From contig JAIRZO010000052.1 in NCBI GenBank assembly GCA_031267195.1, forward strand, positions 1 through 7,361: a DNA stretch of 7,361 nt, in the 5' to 3' direction. Every line of letters starts with the position of its first letter. Position 1 is the first letter of the stretch. The notes under the pieces are model-generated. The model did no database searches, was not told the origin of the DNA, and saw only the letters and a list, made by a program, of their open reading frames with translations. Source of the stretch: Holosporaceae bacterium (GTDB taxonomy: Bacteria > Pseudomonadota > Alphaproteobacteria > UBA3830). This document shows positions 5,565 through 7,361 of this stretch, one piece after another. Both the position numbers and the translations under genes were made by a program.

Positions 5565-6818
5565 CAGTAGAATACTTGCGTTTGTCCCACCAAACCCAAA
5601 CGAATTTGAAAGAGCAATATCTATTTTCCTTTCCCGTGCATGTAGTGGTGTTAAATCCAAAAAAGTTTTCTCCGGATCATGAAGATTTAGCGTTGGAGGA
5701 ACAACTTTATGCTTTATGGCCATCAGAGAAAAGATTGCCTCCACTGCTCCAGCTGCTCCCAACAAATGCCCAATGGCGGATTTTGTGGAAGACATGGAAA
5801 CTTTCGTGGCCGATCCTAATAGCTGTTCAACGGCCCGCAGTTCTACCATATCACCCGTACTGGTGGAAGTTCCGTGGGCATTTATGTAATCAATCTGGTC
5901 TGGAGCAATATTCGCTAATTTCAGCGTTTCTCTCATCGCCCGAAATGCGCCATCTCCATCCGGGGATGGAGCCGTCATGTGATATGCATCTCCGGACATG
6001 CCATAGCCTATGACCTCCGCATAACTTTTCACTCCGCGTGCTTTGGCATGATCCAGGTTTTCCAGCACCAACACACCTGCTCCCTCACCCATCACAAATC
6101 CATCCCGGGATTTATCCCATGGACGGGATGCCTCCTGCGGTGTATCATTTCTGGAAGTGGAAAGTGCGCGTGCTGCGGAAAATCCAGCAATTCCCAAAGG
6201 GCATACCGCCGCTTCCGCTCCTCCGGCAACTACGATATCAGCAGACCCCATCTGTATCATGCGGTAGGCATCCCCAACGGCGTGAGTGCCGGTTGCACAG
6301 GCTGTTACCACAGAGTGATTAGGTCCCTTAAGTCCAAACATAATAGAAACATGACCGGCAGCAAGATTAATCAGTGCCGAAGGAATAAAAAATGGAGACA
6401 CACGGCGGGCACCATTTTTGTACATGGCAATGGAAGTATCATATATGGTCGATAATCCACCAATGCCAGATCCAATGATAACACCGATTCTCTCTTTAAC
6501 GTCGCGGCTCAATTGATCAACGCCGGCATCGGCTATAGCCTCAGCCGCTGCGGCAATGGCATAGATGACAAAGGTGTCCATTTTTCCCAAATTTCTTGCT
6601 GAAACATAATCTTCCGGAGAGAATCGCATAACAACTCCCGGCTGATCACAACCATCAGTCGGTATCTGGCCAGCTATTTTGCAAGACAGATCATCCACGT
6701 TAAAAGAACGTATTTTCGCGATGCCAGATTCACCGTTGATCAATCGCCGCCAGGATTCCTTAACGCCAACCCCCAGCGGTGAGACCATACCGCAGCCAGT
6801 CACGACTACCCTGTTCAT
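5553..6818 (-). CDS. fabF: Beta-ketoacyl-ACP synthase II (421 aa)
   Basis: FabF/KAS II, the condensing enzyme that elongates acyl-ACP with malonyl-ACP in type II fatty-acid synthesis; thiolase-fold homodimer, cytoplasmic. The Cys-His-His triad is present: VVTACATGTHA with C174, INAHGTSTSTGD with H315 and TKSAIGHLLGAAGAVEA with H351; the glycine-rich end SNSFGFGGTNAS (404-415) is also intact. The start is placed at ATG 6816-6818, giving the usual MNRVVVTGCGMVSPLG beginning and a normal length of 421; an in-frame start at 6866 would add 16 residues overlapping acpP and is disfavoured. The ribosome site is weak (GTGGG region). It follows acpP on the same strand with a 16-base gap, the standard acpP-fabF pair. 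The region around residues 66-100 (FSPEDYV...KMDTFVIYAIAAAAEAI) is in the alphaproteobacterial style. Intact. Confidence 0.97.
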   Translation of the reverse strand: MNRVVVTGCGMVSPLGVGVKESWRRLINGESGIAKIRSFNVDDLSCKIAGQIPTDGCDQPGVVMRFSPEDYVSARNLGKMDTFVIYAIAAAAEAIADAGVDQLSRDVKERIGVIIGSGIGGLSTIYDTSIAMYKNGARRVSPFFIPSALINLAAGHVSIMFGLKGPNHSVVTACATGTHAVGDAYRMIQMGSADIVVAGGAEAAVCPLGIAGFSAARALSTSRNDTPQEASRPWDKSRDGFVMGEGAGVLVLENLDHAKARGVKSYAEVIGYGMSGDAYHMTAPSPDGDGAFRAMRETLKLANIAPDQIDYINAHGTSTSTGDMVELRAVEQLLGSATKVSMSSTKSAIGHLLGAAGAVEAIFSLMAIKHKVVPPTLNLHDPEKTFLDLTPLHARERKIDIALSNSFGFGGTNASILLRSI

Positions 6819-6834
6819 GTGAACATTGCCCACT

Positions 6835-7077
6835 TTATTTATTAACTTTTGCTTGAATGAAAGCAATTGCGTCTTTTACCGACTGGATGTCTTGACCTTC
6901 TTTATTTGGAATTTCAATATCGAAAGCTTCCTCAAGAGCCATGATGAGATCGACCGTGTCTAGACTATCGGCACCGAAATCGTCGACAAAACGCGCATCA
7001 TCAGTAACTTTCGCGATATCAACGGACAATTTGTTCGCGATAATGGCTTTGATTTTATCAGAAAGATTATCACTCAT
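6835..7077 (-). CDS. acpP: Acyl carrier protein (80 aa)
   Basis: Carries growing acyl chains on a 4'-phosphopantetheine arm during fatty-acid (and lipid A) synthesis, handing them to FabF encoded next door. The prosthetic-group serine is S38 in the canonical FGADSLDTVDLIMALEEAF motif. The protein is acidic and of normal length (80 residues), beginning MSDNLSDKIK and ending IAFIQAKVNK. The start ATG 7075-7077 is chosen from the family N-terminus and AAGGA at 7084-7088; the frame is open further upstream to 7206 but that extension is hydrophobic and unlike any ACP. The acpP-fabF order is standard. Many bacteria have fabG just upstream, but none is seen in the remaining 284 bases. Transcription is probably from the candidate promoter at 7224-7252. 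Confidence 0.97.
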   Translation of the reverse strand: MSDNLSDKIKAIIANKLSVDIAKVTDDARFVDDFGADSLDTVDLIMALEEAFDIEIPNKEGQDIQSVKDAIAFIQAKVNK

Positions 7078-7083
7078 TTTGTT

Positions 7084-7088
7084 TCCTT
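7084..7088 (-). promoter_or_regulatory. Shine-Dalgarno of acpP
   Basis: AAGGA on the minus strand, six bases before ATG 7077; it supports the 80-residue start over the longer open frame. Confidence 0.65.
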
Positions 7089-7223
7089 TTACAATCAAAT
7101 ATGGAAAAGAAATTAGCATAAAATAAATGGAATGGAAAGGGTTAGAATTGTATTTAAAAATGCTTCCAACAATCATTGCTCTCGTAATAACTCGGACAGC
7201 TAACATGCACCACTTAGCGATGA

Positions 7224-7252
7224 ATTATAATGTGCCAATAAAAATACGTCAT
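7224..7252 (-). promoter_or_regulatory. Candidate promoter of acpP-fabF
   Basis: On the minus strand ATGACG (7247-7252; four of six matches to TTGACA) stands 17 bases from a perfect TATAAT (7224-7229). Transcription would begin near 7217, leaving an untranslated leader of about 140 bases before acpP. The -10 is part of ATTATAAT, which also reads TATAAT on the plus strand, but no -35 is found for that direction. Confidence 0.5.
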
Positions 7253-7361
7253 TGTCAGATTAAATGTTGTTCAGTACTAGATGTAAGGTTCCATATTGTG
7301 GGGGGACGGACTTATTTTAAATGTCCTAGGATTATTTTTTCAGGAATTAATGATGAACTCA
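7253..7361. other. Right edge, no supportable gene
   Basis: No RNA gene or ORF of useful length is seen. At the very end two tandem ATG codons (7350, 7353) follow AGGA at a suitable distance, and TTGTCA (7252-7257) with TACTAG (7275-7280) could be a weak plus-strand promoter, so a plus-strand gene may begin here and run off the window. On the minus strand a short open stretch from the edge stops within about 50 bases and is not recognisable. Confidence 0.25.

Noticed and set aside
5576..6455. Plus-strand ORFs opposite fabF
   Set aside because: They are antisense shadows of a highly conserved, complete fabF gene and show no recognisable motifs.
6819..6866. N-terminal extension of FabF
   Set aside because: It would overlap acpP and the family begins at MNRVVVTG.
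7078..7206. N-terminal extension of acyl carrier protein
   Set aside because: The extension is hydrophobic and unlike ACP; the family start with AAGGA lies at 7077.
1..7361. CRISPR array, tRNA, rRNA, insertion sequence or attachment site
   Set aside because: No spaced direct repeats, cloverleaf, transposase motif or terminal inverted repeats were found by eye on either strand.

Overview
The window looks like chromosome from a low-GC alphaproteobacterium, probably host-associated. The evidence is housekeeping genes at the right: acpP and fabF of a type II fatty-acid synthase, whose FabF sequence style resembles alphaproteobacterial enzymes, convergent with rph (RNase PH). The genome is AT-rich and several genes are decaying, which would fit Rickettsiales/Holosporales-like lineages. 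The taxon is an inference, since no rRNA is present.

Left part (1-3916): an accessory block. On the minus strand a NUDIX hydrolase (348-917) overlaps a short inorganic-pyrophosphatase-family gene (5-361). Diverging from it, on the plus strand, is a very compact five-gene run: an AlkD-type DNA alkylation repair protein (1018-1662, intact), a 55-codon GNAT acetyltransferase remnant (1655-1822), a SIR2-like gene with a frameshift (1819-2728), an endonuclease IV/xylose-isomerase-like TIM-barrel gene cut by one in-frame TAA (2725-3528), and a CatB/Vat-like hexapeptide acetyltransferase lacking its C-terminal half (3525-3869). Every junction is an 8-base or ATGA-type 4-base overlap, so this was once one translationally coupled operon. 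Most of its members are now broken while the junctions remain, which points to recent decay (or, less likely, sequence errors or recoding). A weak hairpin plus T-run follows at 3887-3916.

Middle (3917-4850): a separate, unrecognised, cysteine-rich exported or lipoprotein-like ORF (4027-4635) with its own Shine-Dalgarno. A protein-like stretch in the -1 frame continues to 4850 and may be its displaced C-terminus.

Right part (4817-7361): complete rph on plus; complete fabF and acpP on minus (acpP upstream of fabF, 16-base gap), with a perfect TATAAT promoter candidate upstream of acpP. No fabG is visible upstream of acpP within the 284 bases available. The final ~110 bases hold no supportable gene.

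Functionally, the left block combines nucleotide/pyrophosphate hydrolysis, base-lesion recognition, a NAD-binding SIR2 fold, an AP-endonuclease-like metal barrel and two acyltransferases. That combination is suggestive of nucleotide or nucleic-acid repair/modification, but no joint function can be proven from the sequence.
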